Counted from the stretch's first letter, positions 34,956 through 43,833 are shown. The stretch is DNA of 64,000 nucleotides from Firm-04 sp045591925 (GCA_045591925.1 JAZNTW010000098.1:1-64000); one strand, 5' to 3'. Numbers and translations are program-made. Notes: a model not told the origin generated them from the letters alone.

Positions 34956-35278
34956 TTACCGAAGATATCCGCGCTGCAATTCAGAAAAGAGCTGCGACTG
35001 ATGATGAATGGGCATATGGTGTAGAACAGTGCTGTAAAGAGGAAATCGATATTCTTGCACGTGATATCGAAGATACCATCGCTTTCCTCGAAACTGAATG
35101 CACTCCGGAAGAGTTTTCTTGGCTCAGTGAAGTGTTCGATGATGTTGCGGAAAGAACACAAAGCAGGGATTTTGTGGACTGTCTCTATCGCGTTGCAAAG
35201 AAATATCCAGAGGAATGCAAAAAGTATTACATTGATCGTGTACTGAGATATGCGGAAGCCGCTCTGAACGATGAATAA
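34952..35278 (+). CDS. Putative EndoU immunity protein, 108 aa
   Basis: Starts within the toxin stop (ATGA), with AGGAGGAAG upstream. Acidic and wholly helical (IRAAIQKRAATDDEWAYGV, EFSWLSEVFDDVAERTQS), no membrane segment. No family recognised. Position, coupling and negative charge opposite a basic nuclease make an immunity role the best inference. Confidence 0.6.
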   Translation: MITEDIRAAIQKRAATDDEWAYGVEQCCKEEIDILARDIEDTIAFLETECTPEEFSWLSEVFDDVAERTQSRDFVDCLYRVAKKYPEECKKYYIDRVLRYAEAALNDE

Positions 35279-35288
35279 CCTATAAACA

Positions 35289-35344
35289 AAAAGGGGGCTG
35301 CAGCCGATGATACCTTGTTCTGGTATATCAGCCGCAGCCCCTTG
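35289..35344 (-). terminator. Terminator at right edge of the XRE-EndoU island
   Basis: GGGGCTGCAGCCGATGATACC against GGTATATCAGCCGCAGCCCC; a 20-bp near-perfect stem. The minus strand ends in CCCCCTTTTTG, so it ends the recombinase transcript; the plus strand also gives a usable stem for the island operon. Confidence 0.8.
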
Positions 35345-35358
35345 ATACTACTATTCTA

Positions 35359-36936
35359 TTATACTTTCACTTCCGTCCCGTCCTTAAAGGTAAATATCAT
35401 ACTCCCGTCTGTCTCTACACGCACGCTCTGCACTGTGTTCAGCCACAGGTTATCGGAAAACTCGGTCACAGGCGCGTCCTGCTTTCGCAACTCTGCAATG
35501 AATCGCTCCACAGCGCCTTTTCGCGCCATGAGGTCAACAAGCTCCTTATTGACCTTTTCGAGCTTCTTTCTGGCTTTTTCGTAGCGGTCGATCAGTTCCT
35601 GCCGCTTTTCGTTGTATTCGGTCTGATCCTGCACCCGCCGAGCGTTTTCAGCGATCAACTGCTCCAGCATTCTGGTTATCAAAGCAACCTCAGTCTGAAG
35701 CTCCTTCTGCTGTGCGGTCAGCTTGTCGGTATTGAAAAGCCGCTCACCGATCTTATCGAACTCGTTAAACAGCTCATCCCGTTCAGTGAAAATCTGATTG
35801 AAGGCTGCCATGAACTTTTCAATGATCTGCTCCTCAGTCAGATGCGGCGTTCCGCATTTACAGTCTCCGCTGTATTTTCGGTTGCATCGCCAGATTACTC
35901 GGCGGTACTTGTCTTTGCTGTGCCATACCTTGGAGCCGTAGAAACCGCCGCAGTCTCCGCAGATGACTTTTCCTGAAAAGATGCTCACGGAGCTTCCTTG
36001 CTGCGGATTCTGCTTTCTCTCCGCCATGATCTGCTGCACCTGTTCAAAAATCTCCGGCTCAATAATGGCAGGATGATTGTCCTCCACATAATACTGCGGT
36101 ACCTGCCCCTCGTTCCGACGCTTTTTCTTGGTCAGAAAATCTATCGTGAAAACCTTTTGCAGAAGTGCATCGCCCTTGTATTTCTCGTTAGTCAGGATGC
36201 TTTCAATGACCGTTGAGCCCCACTTGGTCTTTCCGCCCGGAGTCGGGATACCCTCCGCTGTCAGGATTTTTGCAATCCCATACGGTGTTTTGCCCTGTAG
36301 AAAGAGAGCGTAGATACGGCGAACGATCACCGCCTGTTCTTCATTTACTACTAGCTCACCATTCTCACCTCTGTCATATCCCAAGAACCGCTTGAACGGC
36401 ACAGTGACCTTGCCGTCTGCAAAGCGTTTCCGCTGTCCCCATGTGCAGTTTTCGGAAATGGAGCGTGCCTCTTCCTGCGCGATTGATGACATGATAGAAA
36501 TCAGCAATTCGCCGCGTCCGTCAAATGTCCAGATGTTTTCTTTCTCAAAGTAGCATTCCACGCCGTGTTCCTTCAGCGTGCGGATCGTGGAAAGACTGTC
36601 AACGGTGTTTCTGGCGAAACGGCTCACCGATTTCGTTATGATAAGGTCGATACGGCCTGCAAGAGCATCTGCGACCATCGCTTTGAAGCCCTCGCGCTTG
36701 GCGGTATTGCAGCCCGTGATGCCCTCGTCAGCGTACACGGAAACGAACTCCCAGTCGGAACGCTCCTTGATATATTTCGTGTAGTAATCGACCTGTGCAT
36801 CGTATGAGGTCTGCTGCTCGTCATGGTCTGTAGAGACTCTTGCGTAGGCGGCGACCTTTCGTTTTTCCGAATTGAACAGCGGCGTAGCTGTGAAACGGCT
36901 GATGGTCGCAGGTATGGTCGTTACGTTCTTTGCCAT
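35359..36936 (-). CDS. Large serine recombinase, 525 aa
   Basis: Same architecture and length as the protein at 29589: VAAYARVSTDHDEQQTSYDA, DEGITGCNTAKREGF, IITKSVSRFARNTVDSL, recombinase domain, zinc ribbon (VICGDCGGFYGSK, WRCNRK, CKCGTPH), coiled coil. The two are paralogues, and each follows a larger or truncated recombinase partner on the same strand. Overlaps the end of the 627-aa recombinase gene by 16 bases. Confidence 0.93.
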   Translation of the reverse strand: MAKNVTTIPATISRFTATPLFNSEKRKVAAYARVSTDHDEQQTSYDAQVDYYTKYIKERSDWEFVSVYADEGITGCNTAKREGFKAMVADALAGRIDLIITKSVSRFARNTVDSLSTIRTLKEHGVECYFEKENIWTFDGRGELLISIMSSIAQEEARSISENCTWGQRKRFADGKVTVPFKRFLGYDRGENGELVVNEEQAVIVRRIYALFLQGKTPYGIAKILTAEGIPTPGGKTKWGSTVIESILTNEKYKGDALLQKVFTIDFLTKKKRRNEGQVPQYYVEDNHPAIIEPEIFEQVQQIMAERKQNPQQGSSVSIFSGKVICGDCGGFYGSKVWHSKDKYRRVIWRCNRKYSGDCKCGTPHLTEEQIIEKFMAAFNQIFTERDELFNEFDKIGERLFNTDKLTAQQKELQTEVALITRMLEQLIAENARRVQDQTEYNEKRQELIDRYEKARKKLEKVNKELVDLMARKGAVERFIAELRKQDAPVTEFSDNLWLNTVQSVRVETDGSMIFTFKDGTEVKV

Positions 36937-38804
36937 GTGATACCCCTCCCGTCATAAAAATGAAATCGCAGACTGCCGTCCGTGAATGCGTGGATATAGT
37001 CAATTTGCTGTTCAAATATAGTGCTGTCAAACTCGTCAAGCCCCAACACATAAGCGGCTACCGTCCGCAGCTTGCAGTCTGAAAGATTGGCGGCAGTGCA
37101 TTTCGCATGAGCCAGCCGCTTTCCCTTGCAAGTCCAGTACACATACTTTCCTTGTGTGATGTATTGGCAATAAAGGTTGCCGCAGTGGGCGCATCGGATC
37201 TTGCCCTGAAATGCGTCTGTACGGGTGCCGGAATTGATATTTTCACGGAGCTTCAAGGTCTCATAGTGTCTGACCTTTCCGTCAATCGTGTAAAAATCAA
37301 TGGAGCCTGTTTTCTGGATGATGATCTTGGAGATCACTCTTTTGAAGTGTTCTGCATCAAAAGCGGACTGTTCAAAGAGATCACAGAAGATGCGCTCTAT
37401 CTCTGCATTTGGATAATTCACGCTGTCACAGGTCTGCGGTCCGCCGGACTTGCTCCTGCACCGCCAGATGAGATGCTTATCTTTCGATTGGCTGATTGCT
37501 CTGCCATATCGACGTCCGCAGATGCCGCAGATAATCATGCCGTCAAATAAGTGCTTGGGAAGTGTGCGCTCCCGCTTTGGCTTTGGAATGCGGACAGGAA
37601 TCGGCGGATGTGTCCATGTTCTCTTTTCGCCGCCGACCAGTGTAAAGTGAATATCGCCTGATAAGGCTATACTCATAGTTGATATTTTACTTTTATAATC
37701 CTTTCCGACGGTCTTCACACAGGCAGCGACCAGCTCATCCTCCCGGAAATTGATACTCTTACAGTTTTTCCTGTTGAGCTTGTATCTGCAAGCCCAATGG
37801 ATGTAGGTGTGTCCATTTTTGTGGTTCACCCGTCGGGAGTAATACCCACCGCAGGTCTCACACCGGATGAGTCCAGTGAAGTAGTAGACCGGGTGCGCCA
37901 TTTCTGCCCTGCGCTTCATTTCGATCTTGACCTTTCCGTAGGTCTCCCTGTCAATGATCGCTTTGTGGCAGTCAGTGTAAAGGTATTGCGGCAGCTCTCC
38001 TTGGTTCTTCACCTTGTTTTTCAGAATCGGATCGGTCATGATCGACTTCTGCCGCAGGACATCACCGGCATAGACCTCATTGTAAAGGAGCATCCTTACC
38101 GTTCCCTCCTGAAAGTCATTGCCGAGCGTTGTGTGGATACCGGCACCATTCAGGGTATCTGCGATCTGCTGAAAAGGTAGGCCGTCAAGGAACATCTGAA
38201 ACATCCAGCGGACAGTCTCTGTTTCTTCCGGTATCACCACATACTGCCGTTTTTCCTCATCGTAGCGGTATCCAAGGATATGCTTGTTGGTCGTTCCGAT
38301 CGATCCGTCACGGAAGCGTTTCCGGATGCCCCATTTTACATTCTCGGAGATGCTGTTGCTCTCTTCCTGTGCAAAACTCGCAAGCAAGCTGAGCATGAGC
38401 TCACCGTCTTTTGAAAATGTCGAAATGCTTTCCTTCTCGAACTGCACCTCCACACCGATCTCCTTCAGATGCCGGATGGTTTTCAGAAGATCGACCGTGT
38501 TTCGCGCGAATCTTGAGATACTCTTGCACAGGATCAGATCTACATGACCGCTGTCGCATTCCTGCATGAGCCTTTGGAACTCGCTGCGGTGTGTTGTCAT
38601 CGTTCCCGTAATGCCTGAGTCTGCGAACACCCCGGCAAATTCCCATTCCGGATTCTTCTGGATCAGTTCATTGTAGTAGCTGACCTGTTCTGAAAAGGAA
38701 TGCAGCAGGCGGTCGGTCTCTTTGGAAACTCTTGCGTAGGCGGCCACCCGTTTTCTGCGCGGTAATGCGGTCGGATACTGTTCGATTTTATTGATCGTTT
38801 TCAT
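36921..38804 (-). CDS. Large serine recombinase with three zinc ribbons, 627 aa
   Basis: Start at ATG 38804 after AAGGAGGAAT. Catalytic domain VAAYARVSKETDRLLHSFSE, DSGITGTMTTHRSEF, LCKSISRFARNTVDLL; recombinase domain; then three CxxC ribbons (RCETCGGYYSRR, ICGICGRRYGRA, RCAHCGNLYCQY), more than the usual single one. The duplicated ribbons may extend attachment-site recognition. Pairs with the 525-aa recombinase downstream; dual recombinases acting together are known from other serine integrase elements. Confidence 0.93.
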   Translation of the reverse strand: MKTINKIEQYPTALPRRKRVAAYARVSKETDRLLHSFSEQVSYYNELIQKNPEWEFAGVFADSGITGTMTTHRSEFQRLMQECDSGHVDLILCKSISRFARNTVDLLKTIRHLKEIGVEVQFEKESISTFSKDGELMLSLLASFAQEESNSISENVKWGIRKRFRDGSIGTTNKHILGYRYDEEKRQYVVIPEETETVRWMFQMFLDGLPFQQIADTLNGAGIHTTLGNDFQEGTVRMLLYNEVYAGDVLRQKSIMTDPILKNKVKNQGELPQYLYTDCHKAIIDRETYGKVKIEMKRRAEMAHPVYYFTGLIRCETCGGYYSRRVNHKNGHTYIHWACRYKLNRKNCKSINFREDELVAACVKTVGKDYKSKISTMSIALSGDIHFTLVGGEKRTWTHPPIPVRIPKPKRERTLPKHLFDGMIICGICGRRYGRAISQSKDKHLIWRCRSKSGGPQTCDSVNYPNAEIERIFCDLFEQSAFDAEHFKRVISKIIIQKTGSIDFYTIDGKVRHYETLKLRENINSGTRTDAFQGKIRCAHCGNLYCQYITQGKYVYWTCKGKRLAHAKCTAANLSDCKLRTVAAYVLGLDEFDSTIFEQQIDYIHAFTDGSLRFHFYDGRGITWQRT

Positions 38805-38840
38805 AGATAAATTCCTCCTTCCGCATACCATATTACCGTC

Positions 38841-39065
38841 TTATCGGCGAAATTGCAACGTTTTTCCCAATAATAAACCTGACAAAGATGGGCGGTAAAA
38901 ATCAAGCAGGATTGTATCAATTACGGATAGCTCCCGCTTCGTGATAAGCCCTAAGTTCCGCATCCTCAAAGCAAACGACAACGCCGTAAGATAGCACCTT
39001 TCGGCATAGTACAGTTCACGCATCTCATACAGCTTGCGCCTTCTGCTTTTCTTACGCCTCCGCAT
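38841..39065 (-). CDS. Small basic protein with YRPSL motif, copy 2 (74 aa)
   Basis: ATG 39065 lies inside the end of the zinc-finger gene upstream. Very basic N-terminus (MRRRKKSRRRK), then YYAERCYLTALSFALRMRNL and IDTILLDFYRPSLSGLLLGK. The last motif matches copy 1 at 39518 (IDTILLEKYRPSLSTLLSGK), so the gene was duplicated with its neighbour. Small proteins with this ending are frequent companions of serine recombinases in Clostridia, function unknown. Confidence 0.65.
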   Translation of the reverse strand: MRRRKKSRRRKLYEMRELYYAERCYLTALSFALRMRNLGLITKRELSVIDTILLDFYRPSLSGLLLGKTLQFRR

Positions 39066-39444
39066 GATCTTCGTCTCCGAAACGCGAAGCGATGTAGCAG
39101 GCATGAGAACAGTATGTCGCACTGCTGTTGTATCTTGAAAAGGCTTTTCCGCAATGCGGACAAATATGTGCGTATTTCTCATCGGTCAAAGACGGATATG
39201 GATTCTTCCGCCACCATTCGATACGGCACTCCGCCGAGCAGAACACCTTCTTTCTTGCCTTGGGATTCTGAATAATATGAACGCCGCAGTTTCGGCAGAT
39301 ATCACCCTTCGGGGTATACATACCGATTCTACGGCAGTAGGATTTGATTGCTTCTCTGTTGAGCGACAGCATCTCTGCGATTGTCGTATAACTCACATTA
39401 TCCAGTCGCAGTTCCCTGATCCTCGTTTTCTGTTCGGATGTCAT
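39052..39444 (-). CDS. HTH plus zinc-finger protein, copy 2 (130 aa)
   Basis: ATG 39444 after GGAGGAATTC. Residues 1-45 form a helix-turn-helix (MTSEQKTRIRELRLDNVSYT, TIAEMLSLNREAIKSYCRRI). Two cysteine clusters follow: CRNCGVHIIQNPKARKKVFC with SAECRIEWW, and CPHCGKAF with CSHACYIA. About 60 percent alike to copy 1 at 39699. Likely DNA-binding regulator or accessory factor of the recombinase operon. Confidence 0.75.
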   Translation of the reverse strand: MTSEQKTRIRELRLDNVSYTTIAEMLSLNREAIKSYCRRIGMYTPKGDICRNCGVHIIQNPKARKKVFCSAECRIEWWRKNPYPSLTDEKYAHICPHCGKAFSRYNSSATYCSHACYIASRFGDEDHAEA

Positions 39445-39517
39445 TTGAATTCCTCCGCTGATACAATGTACGAGGATCACAGTTGCGAAAGATCCCCGTC
39501 TCGCCAATATTACCTCT

Positions 39518-39706
39518 TTATCCCTCAGATTGCAACGGTTTTCCGGATAATAAAGTTGACAAAGACGGGCGGTACTTTTCGAGCAGGATTGTATCAATTA
39601 TTGCGCGTTCATTTTGCTTGATAAGCCCTGCATTTACCATTGAATCGGCTACAGAAGCGGCAGCAAGATATTGTTTTTCTGACTGGAATTCTTTTGTTTC
39701 ATTCAT
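39518..39706 (-). CDS. Small protein with YRPSL motif, copy 1 (62 aa)
   Basis: ATG 39706 overlaps the stop of the upstream zinc-finger gene and has a GGGAGGGGC site. MNETKEFQSEKQYLAAASVA, GLIKQNERAIIDTILLEKYR. Resembles SHOCT-like short C-terminal domains. Not basic at the N-terminus, unlike copy 2. Confidence 0.6.
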   Translation of the reverse strand: MNETKEFQSEKQYLAAASVADSMVNAGLIKQNERAIIDTILLEKYRPSLSTLLSGKPLQSEG

Positions 39707-40106
39707 TGGCAGCCCCTCCCTTGAATCTTGCAGAGATGTAGCAGGAATGTGAGCAGTATTTCCTCGGAATCGTGCCATAGGCAGTGAACACCTTTCCGCA
39801 GTGCTGACAGGTGTATTGATACTGTTCTGCGTTTACAGTCGGTTGCGGATTCGCTTTCCACCATGCTATGCGGCAATCAGGAGAACAGAACACCTTTTTC
39901 CTTGCTTTCGGATTCTGCACGATAGGTGTGCCGCAATTTCGGCAGCAGCCCTCCTTGATTTGCTTTTTTGACGGAGTATACAAACCGATTCTCCGGCAGT
40001 AGGATTTGACTGCTTCCCTTGATATGCCGATTATTTCGGCAATCATGGTATAACTGATGTCATTATGTCGCAGTTCCTGAATTTTCTTTTTCTGTTCATT
40101 CGTCAT
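39699..40106 (-). CDS. HTH plus zinc-finger protein, copy 1 (135 aa)
   Basis: ATG 40106 after AGGGGTGAT. Helix-turn-helix MTNEQKKKIQELRHNDISYT, MIAEIIGISREAVKSYCRRI, then CCRNCGTPIVQNPKARKKVF and CQHCGKVF with CSHSCYISA. Paralogue of the protein at 39052. First gene of the leftward recombinase operon; a terminator separates it from the endolysin gene. Confidence 0.75.
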   Translation of the reverse strand: MTNEQKKKIQELRHNDISYTMIAEIIGISREAVKSYCRRIGLYTPSKKQIKEGCCRNCGTPIVQNPKARKKVFCSPDCRIAWWKANPQPTVNAEQYQYTCQHCGKVFTAYGTIPRKYCSHSCYISARFKGGAANE

Positions 40107-40137
40107 ACAATCACCCCTATCACAATACATATGAAAA

Positions 40138-40165
40138 GAACGGGCAGAGGATAACCCCTGCCCGA
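40138..40165 (-). terminator. Terminator after the endolysin gene
   Basis: CGGGCAG with CTGCCCG and inner GG/CC pairing; the minus strand continues TTCTTTTC. Lies right after the endolysin stop. Confidence 0.7.
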
Positions 40166-40172
40166 AAAGAAA

Positions 40173-41351
40173 TCAAACTTTGACAAGCGTACCCTTGTAG
40201 GTGTCCTTGCCAATGGTGACGGTCACGCTGACATCGGTGTCCGGCTCTGCCGGCGCAGGCGTAGGATTTGCCTTGCCCCAGCCGTTCAGTCCCTTACCCT
40301 TGATGATAGTCGGAAAGTCCTTGTAGCAGATATCGAGATCCACATTGCCGCTGATACCGTCAACCTTGCCCTTTTCGCTGTACTGCCAGATGCCGTATGC
40401 GCCGCTGTAGTTGGTTTTGTCCACCCAGTGTGCCAGCCAGATCGTGTAGTGTGTCTTGATATCATCGGCAGTGTGCGTGGTGAGAGAAGAAGCAGAGCCG
40501 TACAGACCTGTGAAATAACCTGCGGATTCAACTCTTTCGAGGAATGCACGCATGATCGCCGAGACCTTTTCCTTACCGAGATCAAACTGTTTTTTCTCCT
40601 CAAGGTCGAAGTACACAGGCATCTCGAACTGCTTTCCCTTGATGACCTTGAGGAACACATCCGCTTCCAGTCTTGCCTCGTCCTCGTCCATCGCATAGGA
40701 GTACCAGTACGCACCGACTGGAATACCTGCCGCCTTTGCACCGGCGTAATTCTGCTCGAACTTCTCGTCCTTCTGCTTTTCGAGTCTGCCGAAGCCTGCA
40801 CGCAGGATCGCAAATTCGATGCCGTCAGCTTTGACCTTGTTCCAGTCGATATTGCCATTGTGAACGCTCACATCAATACCCTTCATATCCTCGCCTCCGA
40901 AATATTTGTAGAAATCATCTGTCACAGTGCTATTGCCATGCACTTCATCACCGTACCACTTGCCGTTCGTTCTCACATCCACATGGGTGTACTGGTAGGC
41001 AGCAGTGATATTGGCGATACCAGTAAAACCGATGTCCTGTGCCTTACAGCAGACCACCTTAGAACTGATCGGCTGTCCGTCCTGCCCATAGCAGCAGATA
41101 TCCGCTGCATTGCCGAGTGTGTGCTGACCAGTTCCGCTGCCGCCTACATTCTTATCATGTGCTGTGCATCTGTAACCAGAGGTCACGATGATTTTACTGC
41201 AATTGAGGGCAGTGAACAGCTTTTCGAGCTTTTCAATAAGCTCCGGATTGTTCAGCGTTTCATGTTCCTTACCGCACTTGCAGCGGAACTCGCTGATATT
41301 GAAATGCGGGGAAAGCTGTGTGGTATCGGAATACTCGTAGGTCTTACTCAT
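40173..41351 (-). CDS. Bifunctional phage endolysin: M15 peptidase plus GH25 lysozyme
   Basis: 392 residues. Domain 1 (about 10-150) is a D,D-peptidase M15_3: FRCKCGKEHETLNNPELIEK, SGYRCTAHDKNVGG, SGTGQHTLGNAADI, and HVDVR supply the zinc ligands. Domain 2 (about 157-360) is GH25: MKGIDVSVHNGNIDWNKVKA, FAILRAGFG, VYFDLEEKK. A short C-terminal region follows a Pro/Ala linker. It cuts both peptide and glycan bonds of peptidoglycan at the end of the lytic cycle. Overlaps the holin stop (ATGA). No signal peptide, so release depends on the holin. Confidence 0.93.
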   Translation of the reverse strand: MSKTYEYSDTTQLSPHFNISEFRCKCGKEHETLNNPELIEKLEKLFTALNCSKIIVTSGYRCTAHDKNVGGSGTGQHTLGNAADICCYGQDGQPISSKVVCCKAQDIGFTGIANITAAYQYTHVDVRTNGKWYGDEVHGNSTVTDDFYKYFGGEDMKGIDVSVHNGNIDWNKVKADGIEFAILRAGFGRLEKQKDEKFEQNYAGAKAAGIPVGAYWYSYAMDEDEARLEADVFLKVIKGKQFEMPVYFDLEEKKQFDLGKEKVSAIMRAFLERVESAGYFTGLYGSASSLTTHTADDIKTHYTIWLAHWVDKTNYSGAYGIWQYSEKGKVDGISGNVDLDICYKDFPTIIKGKGLNGWGKANPTPAPAEPDTDVSVTVTIGKDTYKGTLVKV

Positions 41352-41809
41352 TTCTTATCATCCTCCATGTTATCAATCATTTCCTGAATTTCGTCATCAA
41401 TATGAGATGCCCGTTTCTGAAGAACCTCGATAGCTTTCTTGATCGCTGGCGGATACGGGATGCCCATGAGACTGGTGTTCTCGATAATCGAAAGCAGCTC
41501 GTTCACGCAGAAGCCGATACAGGTCGCATCACGGATGTAGGTCGTGCCAATGAGAATATCCATTCGGACAGCGACCACAACCATGAGCAGGATGCAGAAC
41601 TTTTTCGCAAGCCCTACCCAACCGGCTTTTGAGCTGAGTCTGCCGGTCTTACTGTGTTTCGATTTACCCATAGAAGCGGCAATTAGACCTGTCGTGAAGT
41701 CGATTGCCATGAACAGCACAAGCGTGATGAGAGCAGAATCCCATCCGCCGAGCAGTGCCGCAAAAAAGCCGCCGATCACTCCGGCGGCGGTACAGATATT
41801 TTCTTTCAT
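41348..41809 (-). CDS. Phage holin (toxin-secretion/lysis family), 153 aa
   Basis: ATG 41809 after GGAGGTC, right behind the tail protein stop. Three to four membrane segments: AAGVIGGFFAALLGGWDSAL, ITLVLFMAIDFTTGLIAASM, KFCILLMVVVAVRMDIL. KSKHSKTGRLSSKAGWVGLA is the conserved loop of holin family PF05105. The charged C-terminus (DDEIQEMIDNMEDDKK) is typical. Forms the pore that releases the endolysin encoded next. Confidence 0.92.
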   Translation of the reverse strand: MKENICTAAGVIGGFFAALLGGWDSALITLVLFMAIDFTTGLIAASMGKSKHSKTGRLSSKAGWVGLAKKFCILLMVVVAVRMDILIGTTYIRDATCIGFCVNELLSIIENTSLMGIPYPPAIKKAIEVLQKRASHIDDEIQEMIDNMEDDKK

Positions 41810-41811
41810 AT

Positions 41812-42477
41812 TCAGACCTCCAATACTTTGATATTCCGGATATACGGATGTGTATTGTCTGTGACAGCTTTCCATGCAAGGTAATAGTCGCCGGATGTGA
41901 TGTTTCCGCAGTCAATCAGCACAGTGGCGTAATTGTCTCCCGTTTGCAGCCAGTTGAACGGAACTGTGACTGCCTGTCCTGCCGTGATCGTTTCGTGGAT
42001 ATATCTTGCAGTTTCCGCCGGGGACAGAGTACCTGCATTCTTCGGCACAAGCCACATTTCACCCACATCCGCAGCACCGGAGCGATAACTGAACAGGATA
42101 GATTTTGCAGGCGTGAGTGCAACAGGTGTGACACACTGCGTATAAATGGTCGCACCCTAGTTGAAGTCCGGCTGGTTGTAATACAGCGCATAGCCGTTCT
42201 CCTCCGAGCAGAAATTCGGATAGGATTCCGCAAAGCCCGAAAGACTGCGATAGCCGTCATTGTAGAAAGTGTAGACTTTTTCGCCGTAGTCGTGGAGCGT
42301 GTCGATGGATGCCTTGAACAGTGTGATATCCGGCTTTGTCTGCGGAATTTGCAGCACCTTCGACACAAGCGTATTCAGCTTTTCAGATTCCGATGCAGAT
42401 ACACCCATCGCCACAAGATTTCTTGCAAGCTGGTCACGCTGATTATCCAGCTCTGTCAGATAATTTGCAATGCTCAT
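41812..42477 (-). pseudogene. Phage tail/baseplate protein interrupted by an in-frame TAG
   Basis: From ATG 42477 the protein runs MSIANYLTELDNQRDQLARN to YYNQPDFN, meets TAG at 42159-42157, and continues in the same frame with GATIYTQCVTPVALTPAK to IRNIKVLEV and TGA at 41814-41812. Total would be 221 residues plus the amber codon. Both halves look like one tail-associated protein; the second half has a carbohydrate-binding-like beta pattern. A CAG to TAG change (Gln) would fit the context. Either a point mutation in a dead prophage or an amber codon read by a suppressor. Directly abuts the baseplate gene and the holin gene. Confidence 0.75.
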
Positions 42478-43833
42478 TCAGTTCACCTCCACGATAGCTG
42501 CCAGTGCATCCTCTATGCCAGAGAGAGCGTCCTCAACAGCGGCAAGCCTTGTATTGATTTCACTGATAGAAGTTTTCGCCCCCTGCATATCATAGAGGAT
42601 TTCCGTCTTAAAACGCTCAAATACACCCTCATTCACGCCCACACGCTCGTTCAGGTTCATAGCGGCAGTGTATGCCTCATTCCATCTGCTCACATGGGAC
42701 TCTGTGATGCTGTTCAGCGTTGTAAGGTTGTGATGCCAGTGCGCCTGACCGACCACAGTTGAAATGGAGCCCATGTCGTCCAGCATTTCCTGTGTAATGT
42801 TGTCAAGCACAGCCTTATTGGAATGAGAATGTGCCTGTGCGGAAACCTCACTGAGACCTGTGGACAACCCGTGCAGGGCAGTGGCGGTCGATGCCTGAAA
42901 TGCGGTCAGGTCACGGATATACTGCTCTGTGATGCTGTCAAGCACATCCTTGTTTTCATGCGTGTGTGCCGTATTGGAAAAGTTGTTGACGGATTCAAAG
43001 AGCGTGTGAATCTGCTCTCTTGTCCAGTCCTCAAAGGGCTGCCACTCGGCGATAGCATCGATCATTGCTTCGGTGATGCGGTCAAGCACTTCCTGATTAT
43101 TATGGCGATGCTTGTACTGCTGAAGGTTCAGAATTTCCTCGTTGACCGTCTGAATGTCATAGATCGTGCTGTCCTCGAACTGCTGCAAACCCTGCAAATC
43201 TTCCAACAGAGCCGCAGTCAGGCTGTCAAGAACATCCTTGTTGGCGTGCGTATGCGCATCTTCAGCGACAGGTGCAATCTCACGCTCGATAATGGTTGTG
43301 ACCTCAGTTGTCTTCGGATATTCGGACATATCCGGCGTGATGCCATCCTTGCCCTTCAGACTTTCGAGCCATTCTTCCTCTGTACCAACATACCCATGCT
43401 CCACAGCGATCTCATACGCAGATTTGCCGTCAAGCCCGTGTTCTGCGTCCTCGATGCGTTTGAGAAGCTGTGTATACAGATCAGGAGTCGGCGGAATGGG
43501 CGGTTCTTCACCCTCAAAGCCGGATTCACGGATATTCAGTGTGACCGGAACTGTTGTCGCTCTCACAGTCGTATCCGATGCGGTATCATAGCCGTAGATA
43601 CCCATTTTTACCGCACCCACATGAAGCTCCGCAGGCAGATAACAGCTTGTACCATCTGTTCCGAGGACAATGCTGTACACCTCATCACACTGCGAGAACT
43701 GCACGACCTTGTGAAAACGCTTCCAGTCGCCGTCAAAAGTGAATTTGAACTGTACATACTGGATCTGGTGATCCGCAAGCACCTCTCGCTCCAGAATCTC
43801 AATGCTCTGGTTTTTTACAAGAAATTTCCACAT
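42478..43833 (-). CDS. BppU-type baseplate/tail fibre protein with five HxH repeats
   Basis: 451 residues. The N-terminus (MWKFLVKNQSIEILEREVLA, then QYVQFKFTFDGDWKRFHKVV) is a BppU-like baseplate-binding domain. A collagen-like link KGKDGITPDMSEYP follows, then five repeats of about 45-55 residues built on AHTHANKDVLDSLT: also KHRHNNQEVLDRIT, AHTHENKDVLDSIT, AHSHSNKAVLDNIT, AHWHHNLTTLNSIT. HxH motifs in phage fibres often bind metal. Coiled-coil C-terminus. Receptor-binding structure of the virion. Its ATG overlaps the stop of the remnant phage gene fused to nrdD (TAATG). Confidence 0.85.
   Translation of the reverse strand: MWKFLVKNQSIEILEREVLADHQIQYVQFKFTFDGDWKRFHKVVQFSQCDEVYSIVLGTDGTSCYLPAELHVGAVKMGIYGYDTASDTTVRATTVPVTLNIRESGFEGEEPPIPPTPDLYTQLLKRIEDAEHGLDGKSAYEIAVEHGYVGTEEEWLESLKGKDGITPDMSEYPKTTEVTTIIEREIAPVAEDAHTHANKDVLDSLTAALLEDLQGLQQFEDSTIYDIQTVNEEILNLQQYKHRHNNQEVLDRITEAMIDAIAEWQPFEDWTREQIHTLFESVNNFSNTAHTHENKDVLDSITEQYIRDLTAFQASTATALHGLSTGLSEVSAQAHSHSNKAVLDNITQEMLDDMGSISTVVGQAHWHHNLTTLNSITESHVSRWNEAYTAAMNLNERVGVNEGVFERFKTEILYDMQGAKTSISEINTRLAAVEDALSGIEDALAAIVEVN

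Noticed and set aside
5291..42477. Genome-wide amber recoding
   Set aside because: Three TAG-interrupted genes replace residues that appear different, and one lies among genes with other frame lesions; decay is simpler.
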